From UBA981 sp942490995 (GTDB lineage Bacteria > Pseudomonadota > Gammaproteobacteria > Ga0077536): a stretch of 64,000 bases of DNA. Positions within the stretch are counted from its first letter, which is position 1. The number at the start of each line of letters is the position of its first letter. Below the pieces are notes generated by a model, which made no database searches, was not told where the DNA came from, and saw only the letters and a list, made by a program, of their open reading frames with translations. Positions 1-8,548 of the stretch are shown here, one piece after another. The position numbers were made by a program, and so were the translations under genes. Where the stretch lies: the NCBI GenBank assembly GCA_942490995.1, contig CALOBG010000028.1, positions 46,368 to 110,367 on the forward strand, given 5' to 3'.

Positions 1-984
1 GGTTGCCCGCGTGGTGACAAAGGCAGCGCCGACGTTACTTTTATCGCCAAGGCCCTGGCCAGTGGCCGCTGTACGGTTCGCACGCAAACCAAAGTTCAGC
101 GTCTGCATACCAGCAGCGATGGCCGCATCAGCGGCGTTGAATATGTCGACCAGGCGGGTTCGGTTCATATCATCAGCGCGCCCGTTGTCGTGCTCGCCTG
201 TGGCGCGGTTGAAACGCCGCGCCTGTTATTGAATTCCCGCAGCGCGGCCGCGCGTGATGGCGTCGCCAATGAATCCGGCGAAGTCGGCAGAAATTTCATG
301 GAAACCCTGTCCTGGTACAGCAGTGGCTTGTATCCAACCGCGCTGGGGAGCCACCGCGGTTTGCCGTCGGACAGCATTTGCTGGGACTTCAACGCGCCGG
401 ATGCCATCCCCGATGTCGTCGGCGGCTGCCGCTTTGCGCCGCACATGGCGGAAGCCGATCTGGTCGGGCCACTCAATTATGCCGAGCGCGTCGTGGGCGG
501 TTGGGGCAAAGCCCATCAACAGGCGATGCAGCAACAGTTCGGGCGGGTGCTGGCCGTCGGCGCAATCGGCGAGCATCTGCCCAACGAACACAGCTATATC
601 GACCTCGATCCGGAACTCACCGATGGCGACGGCATCGCGCTTGCGCGTATTCACAGCCATTTGAGCGAAATGGACATGGCGCGGCTGGAATTCATGGCCA
701 AAACCTGCCGCGCATTACTTGCCGCCAGCGGTGTCACCGAACTTTTCGAAGAGGCCGGAACGTTCGACATTTTTCATGCAACGCACGTGTTCGGGACCTG
801 CCGCATGGGCACAGATCACCGCAGGACAGTTGTTGATCCGAGCTGTCGCAGCCATCATTGGAAAAATCTGTACATCACCGACGCCAGCGTTTTCCCCAGC
901 TCCGGCGGGGGTGAGGCGCCATCGCTGACCATCCAGGCGGTGGCGATCCACGCCGCCGACCGCATCATCGAGGCATTCGCCTGA
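1..984 (+). CDS. GMC family oxidoreductase, C-terminal part (5' truncated by window edge)
   Basis: This is a flavin-dependent alcohol or sugar oxidoreductase of the glucose-methanol-choline family. Reading frame 1 is open from the first base, so the FAD-binding N-terminus lies outside the window; 327 residues are visible. The segment VVLACGAVETPRLLLNS is the family's second signature. The C-terminal block contains HVFGTCRMG, with the first catalytic His, then ITDASVFPSSGGGEAPSLT. Most GMC enzymes have Asn-Pro where this protein has Ala-Pro (GGEAP), so the second active-site residue differs from the textbook His/Asn pair. The substrate cannot be told from the sequence. Confidence 0.9.
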   Translation, partial: GCPRGDKGSADVTFIAKALASGRCTVRTQTKVQRLHTSSDGRISGVEYVDQAGSVHIISAPVVVLACGAVETPRLLLNSRSAAARDGVANESGEVGRNFMETLSWYSSGLYPTALGSHRGLPSDSICWDFNAPDAIPDVVGGCRFAPHMAEADLVGPLNYAERVVGGWGKAHQQAMQQQFGRVLAVGAIGEHLPNEHSYIDLDPELTDGDGIALARIHSHLSEMDMARLEFMAKTCRALLAASGVTELFEEAGTFDIFHATHVFGTCRMGTDHRRTVVDPSCRSHHWKNLYITDASVFPSSGGGEAPSLTIQAVAIHAADRIIEAFA

Positions 985-1146
985 CCGGATTCCGGGCCCG
1001 CGCCATGTATCGTTACGCGGCCTGGTGGGAACAAAATGGACGCGGGCTGCGGGAAAATTACCGATAAATGCGCGCCAGGCGATGTTACATTGCAACAACG
1101 ATCGCCCGGCGCCAAGGCTGCGCTGGCACCGAACGAGGTCAGTATC

Positions 1147-2052
1147 ATGAATTCATTTACCGCTTCACGCTTACGATCCCTGTTTCCTAATCGCCTGAAT
1201 TGGCTCTGGTTTTGCGTGCTTGGTTTAGCCGCAACGGTCACCCAGGTACACGCCGGCGGTGGTCCTATCGCACATGATATCGATTTCGAAATCGTCGATT
1301 TCTCGGCGACAGGCACGCGACGAATGCCACTGGGGTTTAATCTGCAGACGGTCGATACGCGTATCGATTTTGTCCTCAGTGCAGAAACAGTTGGCACCGG
1401 CAACACCATCATTCGCGAAGACGGTGATGGCGATCTGCTGCTCGAGCTCGGTGAAAACACTTTTGTCGAAAGCAGCTTCGTGTTCAAGCTCGATATCAGT
1501 TTCACCGATATTGACCCGGCATTTAACTTTGCCGGTTCTCTGGCCGGCCCGGCGCTGGGTGAAACGATTACCTTTCACCAGGTTGAATTCATGATGGGCG
1601 ATGACCCGTTTGTGCCGCAATGCCCTGTCGGCTTTGGCGCGTTCGGCGGTTGCGGCATTCTGGCCGACACCGACGATTACGATCTGGGTCCGCTCAATGC
1701 AGCCCTGCCGCTGGGTTTCGACGTCAATGGCGATACGATCGATGACGAGATCACCACGGTGAAAATAGCGGGGTCAAACGAGCTCAACCAGCCGGGGCTC
1801 GAGATCACGTTTGGTGATAACCCCGATACCGTCATCGATGGCGACGTTGTCACGCAGGATTACATTGTCACCATCGATTGGTTGATCAACATCAATCCCG
1901 ACGTCGAGATCGCTCTGACCGGTCTGGCGACCGTGCAGACTACCGCGGACCCGGCCACGGTGGTCCCGCTACCCGCGGCGGCGTGGTTGTTGGGGCCCGT
2001 GCTGGTGGGCGTATTCGCAGTGGCCCGCCGGCGACCTGCCCTGCATCACTGA
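1147..2052 (+). CDS. Secreted protein with VPLPA-type PEP-CTERM sorting signal
   Basis: The function is unknown; the gene encodes a 301-residue exported protein. The start is ATG 1147, with GAGG a few bases upstream, because the upstream in-frame region looks non-coding. The N-terminus is a signal peptide (Arg/Asn-rich, then WLWFCVLGLAATV, cleavage near VHA). The body is acidic, beta-rich and Asp/Gly-rich. The C-terminus has VPLPAAAWLLGPVLVGVFAV followed by ARRR. That is the motif, membrane segment and basic tail used by exosortase or archaeosortase-like sorting in Gram-negative bacteria. No exosortase gene is in the window, so it must be elsewhere. Confidence 0.85.
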   Translation: MNSFTASRLRSLFPNRLNWLWFCVLGLAATVTQVHAGGGPIAHDIDFEIVDFSATGTRRMPLGFNLQTVDTRIDFVLSAETVGTGNTIIREDGDGDLLLELGENTFVESSFVFKLDISFTDIDPAFNFAGSLAGPALGETITFHQVEFMMGDDPFVPQCPVGFGAFGGCGILADTDDYDLGPLNAALPLGFDVNGDTIDDEITTVKIAGSNELNQPGLEITFGDNPDTVIDGDVVTQDYIVTIDWLININPDVEIALTGLATVQTTADPATVVPLPAAAWLLGPVLVGVFAVARRRPALHH

Positions 2053-2145
2053 CGCGGAGCAGTTGAACCCGAACGGGTTCGGCGTTTCGGGATACACCGC
2101 GCAAGCGAGCGCGGGCAAATACTTCCAGAGTTCTGATCGGGACGC

Positions 2146-3381
2146 TCAGCGCCCCTTGCTGCGCAGCGCCTGCACGGCGAAATCACTGGCCTTGAATTTA
2201 TTTGCATCGATTTCCGTGCGCGGCTGCAGCGTCGTGCAGTGCTCGGCCTGCAGATCGATCATCGTTACCGCATCGAGGATGGGCACGTGGCTGCCACGAT
2301 TGATCGGCAGATGGTGATCGGGATGCGAGTAGGCCGCGATGGCGAATTTCCACAGTTTGCCGCGATTGTCATACAGACGCCCGTAGGCCGGCGCGTAGGT
2401 TTCCGCATCCACGTAATAGAGCCGTTTGGAGAGCGGGTGTTCGGACCAGTTGGGCACCGCTTCAACAATGTGCGCCGTGCGGAACTGCCACGCTACCTGG
2501 GGGTAACACCCGCCGCGTCCGCCAAAGGCGACGAAATGGAATCCGTCGGTGCCGCCGGGTCGATCGCCGAGCGTGACAGCGTCGTGGCGAAAAAACGGTA
2601 ACAGCACCTGGCGGGTGCCGAGGTAGCGCCAGCTCATGTCCATGATGCGGCCGTTATAGCCGAGGAAATCCTCGATCATGATGTCGCTGCCCAGAAACGC
2701 ATCGGTGTTCTGACCGGTCGGCAGGCGGCGCACGCGGCGCTGGGTGCCGAGGTACAGCCAGCCCTCTTCCTGGCGGGTGTCGTCCTCGAGGCGGTGGATC
2801 AGCAGCTGGGTATTACGGATATCGGGCGGCGCGATCACACGCAGATACAACGCATTGAATATACCCGATGGGTTATCCGGCAGGTCCGGCAGTGGCGCCT
2901 GCACGGTGCGGTGCATGAAGCGCAGACTGGCGGCCTCGAATGACAGTTCGCGCTCGACCTTGTCGTTGCGCATGTTGCGGTACTGCCAGTAGAACGGGCT
3001 GATGATGCCGCCATCACCGGCCCAGGCGTAGCGCATATTCCAGGCGATCTTCTCGCCCGCCCGCGGATCTTCGCTGCTCGGCGGCGCGGGGAACGGGCGC
3101 CCGGCGACATAGCCTTCGAGTTCGCCCGGTGCGGATCCGAGGCGGGTCTGGCCGTTCTGTGCCGCGCTGGCCGCGGCATAATCCGGATGGACAGGAAAAC
3201 CCTCGCTGGCGGTTACCGTGATGCTCAGGTCGCCGGCGGCGATCAGCGTGACCAGGGTTTCGTCGAGCAGGTCTGCGTACTCGGCGATATTGCCGGCGTC
3301 GAGGCGGGTTCCGGGCGACGGCTCGCGCGCATCGGCGAGTCCGATACTCACGGTGAATATCACGGCAAACAGGGCTTTCAT
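2146..3381 (-). CDS. DUF1329 family exported protein
   Basis: This is a 411-residue protein with a signal peptide (MKALFAVIFTVSIGLADA), predicted to be periplasmic or outer-membrane associated. It belongs to the DUF1329 family, which is common in Gamma- and Betaproteobacteria. The family is often next to RND exporters and genes for hydrophobic substrates, and is thought to be related to LolB/LolA-like lipid-binding folds. Recognisable blocks include NMRYAWAGDGG, YLGTQRRVRRLP and the Trp/Tyr-rich core. Length is near the family norm. The biochemical role is not established. It is convergent with the VPLPA-CTERM gene and divergent from the dioxygenase gene. Confidence 0.8.
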   Translation of the reverse strand: MKALFAVIFTVSIGLADAREPSPGTRLDAGNIAEYADLLDETLVTLIAAGDLSITVTASEGFPVHPDYAAASAAQNGQTRLGSAPGELEGYVAGRPFPAPPSSEDPRAGEKIAWNMRYAWAGDGGIISPFYWQYRNMRNDKVERELSFEAASLRFMHRTVQAPLPDLPDNPSGIFNALYLRVIAPPDIRNTQLLIHRLEDDTRQEEGWLYLGTQRRVRRLPTGQNTDAFLGSDIMIEDFLGYNGRIMDMSWRYLGTRQVLLPFFRHDAVTLGDRPGGTDGFHFVAFGGRGGCYPQVAWQFRTAHIVEAVPNWSEHPLSKRLYYVDAETYAPAYGRLYDNRGKLWKFAIAAYSHPDHHLPINRGSHVPILDAVTMIDLQAEHCTTLQPRTEIDANKFKASDFAVQALRSKGR

Positions 3382-3485
3382 GGGCTGTTCCTTCGATGTC
3401 GTGCTGATTCAGGCGACAGCGAGCGGCAGCCGCACGCCACCATGATACGTGAATCGCTGAGCCACGCCGTGACGCCCGCTTCATT

Positions 3486-3491
3486 TATACT
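3486..3491 (+). promoter_or_regulatory. Candidate -10 box upstream of the intradiol dioxygenase
   Basis: TATACT lies 48 bases before the dioxygenase ATG, in the divergent gap with the DUF1329 gene. No good -35 hexamer is visible at the usual spacing, so activator dependence is possible. Confidence 0.35.
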
Positions 3492-3539
3492 GCCACGCGC
3501 AACATCGCGTCACAGCCGGTACGTCCGAGGAGTTCGAGC

Positions 3540-4409
3540 ATGAAAGATTTTACCGTCGACAATCTGACCGACGAGGTCATCAAAGCCTACACGACGAATG
3601 CTGAATCGCCGCGGATGAAACAGATTTTCGCCGCCCTGATCACGCACCTGCACGGCTTCATCAAGGACGTAGAGCTGACCGAGGCGGAATGGTTCGAGGC
3701 GATCCAGTTTCTCACCGCGACGGGGAAAAAGTGCGACGACAAGCGCCAGGAGTTTATCCTGCTGTCGGATACGCTCGGTGCGTCGATGCTGGTCGACGCC
3801 ATCAACCACCCCAAGGGTGGCGCGGGCACGGAATCGACGGTACTTGGACCGTTCTACGTACCCGGCGCGCCGGAGATGCCTTATGGCGGCGATGTGCGAC
3901 GGCGCCACCTCGACGAAGCCAAACCCTGCCTCGTGACCGGAAAAGTCACCAGCGCCGATGGTCAACCACTGGCCGGCGCCACGCTCGACATCTGGCAGAC
4001 GGCGGCCAATGCCTTATACGATGTTCAGGATGCCGACGCGCCGGAGTGGAATCTGCGCGGCAAATTCACAACCAATGCGCAAGGTGAATACGCCATCGTC
4101 ACCGAACAGCCGGTGTCTTACGCGGTGCCCACCGATGGTCCGGTGGGCAGCATGCTGGACGCCGCCGGTCGCCATGCTTTTCGTCCCGCGCACCTGCATT
4201 TCGTGGTTTCGGCCGACGGCTACGAGCCACTGACCACGCACATCTTTGTCGACGGCGATAAGTATCTCGACTCCGACGCGGTGTTTGCCACCAAGGCCAA
4301 CCTGGTCGGTCATTTCGAACCGTGCCGGGACCGCGAACTCGGTAAGCAGTTTGGTCTCGAAGCGCCGTTCGTGCGGCTGCAGTTCGATTTCGGCCTGATG
4401 GCGAGCTGA
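3540..4409 (+). CDS. Intradiol ring-cleavage dioxygenase, probably hydroxyquinol or catechol 1,2-dioxygenase
   Basis: This is a cytoplasmic Fe(III) enzyme that cleaves a catechol-type ring between its two hydroxyls to give a muconate or maleylacetate. It has 289 residues, normal for the family. The N-terminal helical dimerisation domain spans about residues 1-110 and the beta-sandwich catalytic domain follows. The four iron ligands are visible: Tyr160 (ALYDVQ), Tyr194 (SYAVPTDGP), His218 and His220 (RPAHLHF). The PTDGPVG block favours hydroxyquinol or chlorocatechol-type enzymes over plain catechol 1,2-dioxygenases, but this is an inference. No maleylacetate reductase or muconate cycloisomerase is adjacent. 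The start has GAGG upstream of the ATG. Confidence 0.9.
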   Translation: MKDFTVDNLTDEVIKAYTTNAESPRMKQIFAALITHLHGFIKDVELTEAEWFEAIQFLTATGKKCDDKRQEFILLSDTLGASMLVDAINHPKGGAGTESTVLGPFYVPGAPEMPYGGDVRRRHLDEAKPCLVTGKVTSADGQPLAGATLDIWQTAANALYDVQDADAPEWNLRGKFTTNAQGEYAIVTEQPVSYAVPTDGPVGSMLDAAGRHAFRPAHLHFVVSADGYEPLTTHIFVDGDKYLDSDAVFATKANLVGHFEPCRDRELGKQFGLEAPFVRLQFDFGLMAS

Positions 4410-4438
4410 GCGCCATTCGGGACTGGCGTTAAGCGGAC

Positions 4439-5773
4439 TCAGATCTCGATGTGCGCCCAGGTCCGGCGCGCCCAGAAGCTGGCGAATACACCGGCCTGCA
4501 CCGCACGGTAGAGCACCTGCAGCAGCCACACCGCGGTCAGTCCGTAGCCCATTACCGGACCGGCGAGAAAGGCCAGCGGCAAAAACAACAGCCATTGACT
4601 GGCGATCGCGACGCGCATGGCGCGGCGCGTGTCGCCGGCGCCGAGCAGGGCATTCTGCAGGACCACGCCGACGGCTTCGAACACCATGCTGATCCCGACC
4701 AGGCGCAGCGGCCACAGGGTCAGCGCCAGGGTTTCCGGCTCCAGGGTATAAATCAGCGACAGCACCTGCTCCGGCACCAGCACCATCGGCAGGCCCAGCA
4801 GCCCCATGGTCACCACCGCAACCTTGACCACGTCCCACGCCCAGCGCGCGGCATCGTCGCGATCGCCGCGTCCCAGCGCCTGGCCGACCAGGGTCGCCGC
4901 CGCCAGTCCCATACCCATGCCCGGCAGCAGCGCAACCAGCATGACGTTCATCAGCACGTTGGCGCCGGCGACTTCGGCGGTACCGATCAGGCCGATGATC
5001 CAGAACGTGGCGAGAAAACCGGCGGAAAAAAACACCTGCTGAATGCTGGTCGGCAGGGACAGGCTGACCAGGCGCCTGACGTCGTCTTTACTCGGCAACG
5101 CCTGCAGGAAACCGAACTCGCGCGCGTAGCGCAGGCCGAAAAAAACATACACCGCGGTGCCAAACCCGAACGCGCAAACGGAGGCGATCGCGGCGCCCTC
5201 GACACCCAGCGCCGGGGCGCCGAAATGGCCGAAGATGAGCATATAGTTGAGCAGAATATTGAGCGCGTGCATGGCGATCAGCGTGGTCATGTACAGGCGG
5301 GTCATGTCGATCGCGTTCCAGTAGCCGCGGAACGCGAAGTTCATGGCCAAAAATAAGATCCCGGCGGCGCGGATCTGCAGGTACGGCACACCGAGTTCAA
5401 GGACGCGCGCGTCGTCGTTGACGAACGGGTAGAAGGTCGGCGCTGCGACGATCACGAGCACGCTCAGCACCGGCGCGACGATCGCGACGATGATGAGCGC
5501 CGCGTTGAGGAAGTGCCCGGTCTCACGCTGGCGCCCCTGGCCCTTACGGCGGGACGCGCAGGCCTGCACGCCGGTCGACAGGCCGAGAATGATCGACTGC
5601 GCAACAAACAGCATGAAGCCGCCATAACCGACCGCGGCCAGCGCGGCGTTGCTGCTGTCGAGACGGCTGACCATCGCCGTATCAACCAGGTTGAGGATGT
5701 TCTGCGACATCATGCCGCCAATGGTCGGCAGGGCGAGGGCGAGGATACGGTTGAGGCGTTGTTGGTCGAGCAC
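4439..5773 (-). CDS. MATE family multidrug/cation antiporter
   Basis: This is a 444-residue inner-membrane exporter with about 12 hydrophobic segments, the usual MATE architecture of two six-helix halves. The N-terminal half begins LPTIGGMMSQNILNLVDTAM, matching the family's first helix with its conserved Pro and Asp. The second half opens with LVSLSLPTSIQQVFFSAGF. Such proteins use Na+ or H+ gradients to expel cationic or aromatic compounds. The gene stands alone, convergent with the dioxygenase gene and divergent from the amidase gene. The substrate is not predictable. Confidence 0.88.
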   Translation of the reverse strand: MLDQQRLNRILALALPTIGGMMSQNILNLVDTAMVSRLDSSNAALAAVGYGGFMLFVAQSIILGLSTGVQACASRRKGQGRQRETGHFLNAALIIVAIVAPVLSVLVIVAAPTFYPFVNDDARVLELGVPYLQIRAAGILFLAMNFAFRGYWNAIDMTRLYMTTLIAMHALNILLNYMLIFGHFGAPALGVEGAAIASVCAFGFGTAVYVFFGLRYAREFGFLQALPSKDDVRRLVSLSLPTSIQQVFFSAGFLATFWIIGLIGTAEVAGANVLMNVMLVALLPGMGMGLAAATLVGQALGRGDRDDAARWAWDVVKVAVVTMGLLGLPMVLVPEQVLSLIYTLEPETLALTLWPLRLVGISMVFEAVGVVLQNALLGAGDTRRAMRVAIASQWLLFLPLAFLAGPVMGYGLTAVWLLQVLYRAVQAGVFASFWARRTWAHIEI

Positions 5774-5937
5774 GGTGTTGGGTGTCTGTTGGCGTACGCG
5801 ACGCGAACGGCGCGGGTGGGGCGCCGGCTATTCTACGCCAATTGCTGACCGTGCGCCGGTGCACACGCGCACGCGGCAAATGTCGTCGCGGCGCGATCGC
5901 TGGCACAATAGCGAGACTTTCGAGCAGGGATCAGGCA

Positions 5938-7374
5938 ATGAATGACTTCGGCGACATGGACGCGACCGCCCTGGCCGAACTGGTGCGCAGCGGTGAGGTG
6001 AGCGCGCTGGAGTTGGTCGATGATGCCATCCGTCGCTGCGAGCAGGTCAATGGCACCCTCAATGCGGTCATCACCGACATGTTCGATCACGCGCGCGCGC
6101 AAGCCTGCACGCCGCCGACGGATGCGCCGTTCTGCGGCGTGCCGTTTCTGATGAAGGATTTCGCCGCCGAGATCGCCGGTGTTCCGTTTTACGAAGGCAG
6201 CCGTTTCCTCGACGGCTATACGCCGCGTGAAAACAGCGTGATTTATGATCGCTTTTGTCGTGCCGGCCTGATCACGATCGGGAAAACCAACCTGCCCGAG
6301 TTCGCGATTGGGGTGACCACCGAACCGGTCCTATTCGGCGCCACCCACAACCCCTGGGATCCGGCCCGCACGCCGGGCGGTTCCAGCGGCGGCGCGGCGG
6401 CCGCGGTTGCGGCGCGGGTGGTGCCGATGGCGCACGGCAACGACGTCGGCGGTTCGATCCGGATCCCGGCCTCGGCCTGTGGCCTGGTCGGGCTCAAACC
6501 CAGCCGCGGCCGCGCCACGCTGGCGCCGCACTACGGCGATATCCTGGCCGGCTATTTTGTCGAACTCGGACTGACCCGCAGCGTGCGTGACTGCGCCGGT
6601 CTGCTCGATGCCATCGCCGGCCCGGCCGTCGGCGAACCGTATCTGGCGCCGGCGCCGGCCGGTGCTTACCGGGCGGAGGTCGGCAGGTCGCCGGGACGCC
6701 TGCGGATCGGTTACTCGACAGTCACGCCGCTCGGCGATCCGCTGGACCCGGAATGTGTCGCGGCGATCGAAAAAACCGCCGCCTTGTGTGCTTCGCTCGG
6801 CCACGAAGTAGTACAGGCCGCGCCACAGTTCGACGCCATGGAACTATGGACCAAGTACACCACGCTGCTGGCCTCGCTGGTGGCGTGGGCGATCGCGGAC
6901 TGGGCGCGGCGCGTCGACCGCGAACCGGCACCGGAGTACTTCGAACCTTTCGTGTGGGCTTTTGCCGAGCGCGGCCGCGCGCTGGGCGCCGCCGACTACC
7001 TGCTCGCCATGCAGGACGTGCAGACCCAGATCCGCGCGCTGTCGGCGTTCTACGAAACCCATGACCTGTGGCTGACCACCACCCTCGGTCAGCCGCCGGT
7101 TGAACTCGGCACCCTGGTTTACAGCGGCGATCCGTTTGAACTGCGCCGGCGCATGGCGAAGTTTTCGCCTTACACTTACCTGACCAACGCAACCGGCCAG
7201 CCGGCCATTTCGCTGCCGCTGCACGTCAGCGCCACGGGTCTGCCGATCGGTCTGCATTTCACTGCGCGTATGGGGCGCGAAGATGTCCTCATACGTCTCG
7301 CCGCGCAACTCGAGCAGGCCTCGCCATGGGCCGCTCGCAAGCCGGAAATCTGCGCCACACCATCCGGTGACTGA
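5938..7374 (+). CDS. Amidase signature family hydrolase
   Basis: This is a 478-residue amidase-signature enzyme that hydrolyses a C-N amide bond through the Lys-cisSer-Ser triad. The residues are visible as Lys73 (LMKDF), Ser149 (PGGSSGG) and nucleophile Ser173 (DVGGSIRIPA). I chose ATG 5938, just after AGGGA, rather than the upstream open frame because homology starts at MNDFGDMDATALAELV. The family includes aryl-acylamidases, GatA-like proteins and nylon-oligomer hydrolases. Nothing suggests GatA, since there is no gatB or gatC nearby. The nearest gene, divergent, is the MATE exporter. The substrate is unknown. Confidence 0.9.
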   Translation: MNDFGDMDATALAELVRSGEVSALELVDDAIRRCEQVNGTLNAVITDMFDHARAQACTPPTDAPFCGVPFLMKDFAAEIAGVPFYEGSRFLDGYTPRENSVIYDRFCRAGLITIGKTNLPEFAIGVTTEPVLFGATHNPWDPARTPGGSSGGAAAAVAARVVPMAHGNDVGGSIRIPASACGLVGLKPSRGRATLAPHYGDILAGYFVELGLTRSVRDCAGLLDAIAGPAVGEPYLAPAPAGAYRAEVGRSPGRLRIGYSTVTPLGDPLDPECVAAIEKTAALCASLGHEVVQAAPQFDAMELWTKYTTLLASLVAWAIADWARRVDREPAPEYFEPFVWAFAERGRALGAADYLLAMQDVQTQIRALSAFYETHDLWLTTTLGQPPVELGTLVYSGDPFELRRRMAKFSPYTYLTNATGQPAISLPLHVSATGLPIGLHFTARMGREDVLIRLAAQLEQASPWAARKPEICATPSGD

Positions 7375-7504
7375 ACAACATAACGATTGATAACGACATC
7401 TACGTTGCGATCTCGACGCCAACGTCGAACGCTTTGCCGACGTTGCCTGGACGACGCGCGAAGCGATCGCCTGCGCACTTTGAAACAAACAATCGCGGCC
7501 GGCC

Positions 7505-7513
7505 TGCTATACT
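7505..7513 (+). promoter_or_regulatory. Extended -10 promoter candidate for cysD-cysNC
   Basis: TGCTATACT (TG, one base, TATACT) fits an extended -10 element about 90 bases before the cysD ATG. A TTGAAA sits 22 bases upstream, too far for a standard -35. This placement leaves a leader of roughly 85 bases. Confidence 0.45.
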
Positions 7514-7541
7514 ACGTGCCGCGGCGCGCGCACGGTTGCGG

Positions 7542-7559
7542 GGTTATAAGCTTATAACC
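7542..7559. promoter_or_regulatory. Perfect 18-bp palindrome in the cysD leader
   Basis: GGTTATAAGCTTATAACC is perfectly self-complementary. It lies between the candidate promoter and the cysD start. It could be a dimeric regulator's operator or an RNA hairpin. I cannot assign it to a known regulator. Confidence 0.5.
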
Positions 7560-7603
7560 GTCAGGCTCGCCAGCCGCGCCACGATCACCGCCCAGAGCAC
7601 CTT

Positions 7604-8515
7604 ATGTCGACCTATACGCTGACCCATCTCAAACAGCTTGAGGCGGAGAGTATCCACATCATTCGCGAAGTTGCGGCCGAATTCAGCAAGCCGGTCATGC
7701 TGTACTCGATCGGCAAGGATTCGGCGGTGATGCTGCACCTTGCGCGCAAGGCGTTCTTCCCGGCGCGACTGCCGTTCCCGCTGCTGCATGTCGACACCAC
7801 CTGGAAGTTCCGCGAGATGATCGAGTTTCGCGAACGTTATACGCGCGACGAACTCGGCCTCGAGGTCCTGGTGCACACCAACGAAGCCGGTCTCAAGCTC
7901 AACATCGATCCCTGGCAGGATAGTGAAAAGCACACCGAGCTGATGAAAACCGACGCGCTGAAGCAGGCGCTCGACAAGTGGTCGTTCGACGCCGCTTTTG
8001 GTGGAGCACGGCGTGACGAAGAGAAGTCGCGCGCCAAGGAGCGGGTGTTTTCGTTCCGTGATCGCAATCACCGCTGGGATCCGAAGAATCAACGCCCGGA
8101 GCTGTGGAACCTGTACAACGCCAGGATCAACAAGGGCGAGAGCATTCGCGTGTTTCCGCTATCGAACTGGACGGAGCTGGACATCTGGCAATACATCCAC
8201 CTCGAAGCGATCCCGATCGTGCCGCTGTACTTCGCCGCGGAGCGGCCGGTGGTCATGCGTAACGGCGTGCTGACCCTGGTTGACGATGAACGCCTGGTCC
8301 TCAAGCCCGGCGAACAGGTGGAACGCAAAATGGTTCGCTTTCGTACCCTTGGCTGTTACCCGCTGACTGGCGCAGTCGAGTCGAGCGCAACCACGCTGCC
8401 GGAGATCATTCAGGAAATGCTGCTCGCGACGAGCTCGGAGCGCCAGGGGCGGGTGATCGACAAGGATGAAGGTGGCGCCGGTATGGAAGAAAAGAAACGC
8501 CGCGGCTATTTCTGA
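7604..8515 (+). CDS. cysD: Sulfate adenylyltransferase subunit 2 (CysD)
   Basis: CysD is the catalytic ATP-sulfurylase subunit that makes adenosine 5'-phosphosulfate from sulfate and ATP, powered by GTP hydrolysis in its CysN partner. The protein has 303 residues, the usual length. The PP-loop is clear (YSIGKDSAVMLHLARKAF, about residues 36-53), as are the family segments LLHVDTTWKFREM and FGGARRDEEKSRAKER. The C-terminus ends in the standard EKKRRGYF. It is followed 33 bases later by cysNC on the same strand, so the two are very likely one operon. Confidence 0.97.
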   Translation: MSTYTLTHLKQLEAESIHIIREVAAEFSKPVMLYSIGKDSAVMLHLARKAFFPARLPFPLLHVDTTWKFREMIEFRERYTRDELGLEVLVHTNEAGLKLNIDPWQDSEKHTELMKTDALKQALDKWSFDAAFGGARRDEEKSRAKERVFSFRDRNHRWDPKNQRPELWNLYNARINKGESIRVFPLSNWTELDIWQYIHLEAIPIVPLYFAAERPVVMRNGVLTLVDDERLVLKPGEQVERKMVRFRTLGCYPLTGAVESSATTLPEIIQEMLLATSSERQGRVIDKDEGGAGMEEKKRRGYF

Positions 8516-8548
8516 GCGGTCGTAGCAACGCGCAGTCGGTACCCCTGT

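Noticed and set aside
5938..7374. Calling the amidase GatA
   Set aside because: The triad is shared by all amidase-signature enzymes, and neither gatB nor gatC is nearby.
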